Origin: Bacillota bacterium
Lineage (GTDB): Bacteria; Bacillota; Bacilli; Bacillales; Cytobacillaceae
Length of the DNA stretch: 64,000 bases
Direction: 5' to 3'
Assembly (NCBI GenBank): GCA_030705955.1
Contig: JAUZPL010000001.1
Coordinates: 62,001-126,000 of the forward strand
The notes under the pieces are model-generated. The model saw only the letters and a list, made by a program, of their open reading frames with translations. It did no database searches and was not told the origin of the DNA. Shown here piece after piece: positions 63,012-64,000 of the stretch (position 1 is its first letter; each line of letters starts with the position of its first letter). Position numbers and translations under genes: made by a program.

Positions 63012-63971
63012 GTGAGTTTTATGGAAGTTTTAATGATTATTATTCCATCAACATTGTTATGGGCAGCTCCACTTGTTTTCACTGCTTTAGGGGGAGTTTT
63101 CTCCGAAAGATCTGGTGTTGTAAATATTGGTTTAGAGGGACTAATGTGGATTGGAGCCTTTAGTTCAATTGTTTTCAATCTTACATTCGTTCATGTATTT
63201 GGAAACTGGACTCCTTGGATCTCCTTACTTGCGGCCATGGTTGCAGGTGGATTATTCGCTATTCTCCATGCAGTTGCTTCCATTACATTCCGTGCTGACC
63301 ATACAGTTTCCGGTGTAGCCATTAATCTATTAGCATCAGGAATTACCTTATTCCTTGTAAAGTATATATATGGTAAAGGTGAAACGGATATTATTCAAAA
63401 AGGATTTAGTAAAATTGATATACCCGTTCTGAAGGACATTCCGGTCATCGGTAAATTGTTCTTTCAAGATACGTATTGGACATCTTACCTTGCAATAGTA
63501 GTTGCTTTTATTGCTTGGTATATTATTTATAAAACTCCATTTGGCTTACGACTTCGCTCATGTGGTGAGCATCCAATGGCAGCTGATACAATGGGAATTA
63601 ACGTTACAAAAATGCGCTATTTAGGTGTTATCATTTCCGGAATGCTTGGTGGAATTGGTGGTGGGGTATACGCTGAAGCCATTTCATCCAACTTTAGCCA
63701 TGCTACGATTAGCGGCCAAGGCTTTATGGCACTTGCAGCCATGATATTCGGCAAATGGCATCCACTAGGAGCAATGGGTGCAGCTATATTCTTTGGATTT
63801 GCACAAAGTATTAGTATTATTGGCTCCAGCTTACCACTTTTAAAGAATATACCAGATGTATATCTCTTAATCGCTCCATATGTCCTAACCATCCTAGCAC
63901 TAACAGGATTTATCGGCCGTGCCGAAGCACCTAAAGCTGATGGGGTACATTATATTAAAGGAAGCAGATAA
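63012..63971 (+). CDS. ABC transporter permease (NupQ-like)
   Basis: 'PLVFTALGGVFSERSGVVNIGLEGLMWIGAFSS'. Confidence 0.92.
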   Translation: MSFMEVLMIIIPSTLLWAAPLVFTALGGVFSERSGVVNIGLEGLMWIGAFSSIVFNLTFVHVFGNWTPWISLLAAMVAGGLFAILHAVASITFRADHTVSGVAINLLASGITLFLVKYIYGKGETDIIQKGFSKIDIPVLKDIPVIGKLFFQDTYWTSYLAIVVAFIAWYIIYKTPFGLRLRSCGEHPMAADTMGINVTKMRYLGVIISGMLGGIGGGVYAEAISSNFSHATISGQGFMALAAMIFGKWHPLGAMGAAIFFGFAQSISIIGSSLPLLKNIPDVYLLIAPYVLTILALTGFIGRAEAPKADGVHYIKGSR

Positions 63972-63973
63972 CA

Positions 63974-64000
63974 AGAAAAGCGGAAACGCCCGTTTAGCGA
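63974..64000 (+). repeat. Probable start of another GC-rich intergenic repeat, cut by window edge
   Basis: 'gaaaagcggaaacgcccgtttagcga' directly after the last stop codon; sharp GC rise. Confidence 0.35.

Overview
The window is a low-GC Bacillaceae chromosomal segment with essentially all genes on the + strand. It runs from the 3' half of the fla/che motility operon (fliJ' to swrB), through rpsB-tsf-pyrH-frr-uppS-cdsA-dxr-rasP-polC, the rimP-nusA-infB-rbfA-truB-ribF block, rpsO-pnp, ylxY-mlpA-ymxH, spoVFAB-asd-dapG-dapA, rnjB-tepA-ylzJ-spoIIIE, and ends in a GntR regulator plus a BMP-type (nucleoside) ABC transporter. Gene content is ordinary. I found no phage, CRISPR, defence, toxin or biosynthetic island, and I do not claim a new multi-gene system. 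The unusual signals are at the control level: (i) two probable near-cognate AUN start codons (fliL = ATC, truB = ATA); (ii) a perfect terminator fused to the truB ribosome-binding site; (iii) a hairpin/mini-ORF arrangement in front of swrD; (iv) uncharacterised structured leaders before flgE, rpsB, uppS and asd; (v) proS missing from its usual place between rasP and polC; (vi) a GC-rich structured intergenic repeat abutting the dxr SD; (vii) a cre box plus two matching GntR-operator-like sites that appear to wire the nucleoside transporter locus. All calls come from reading the sequence and the ORF track. No searches or folding programs were run.
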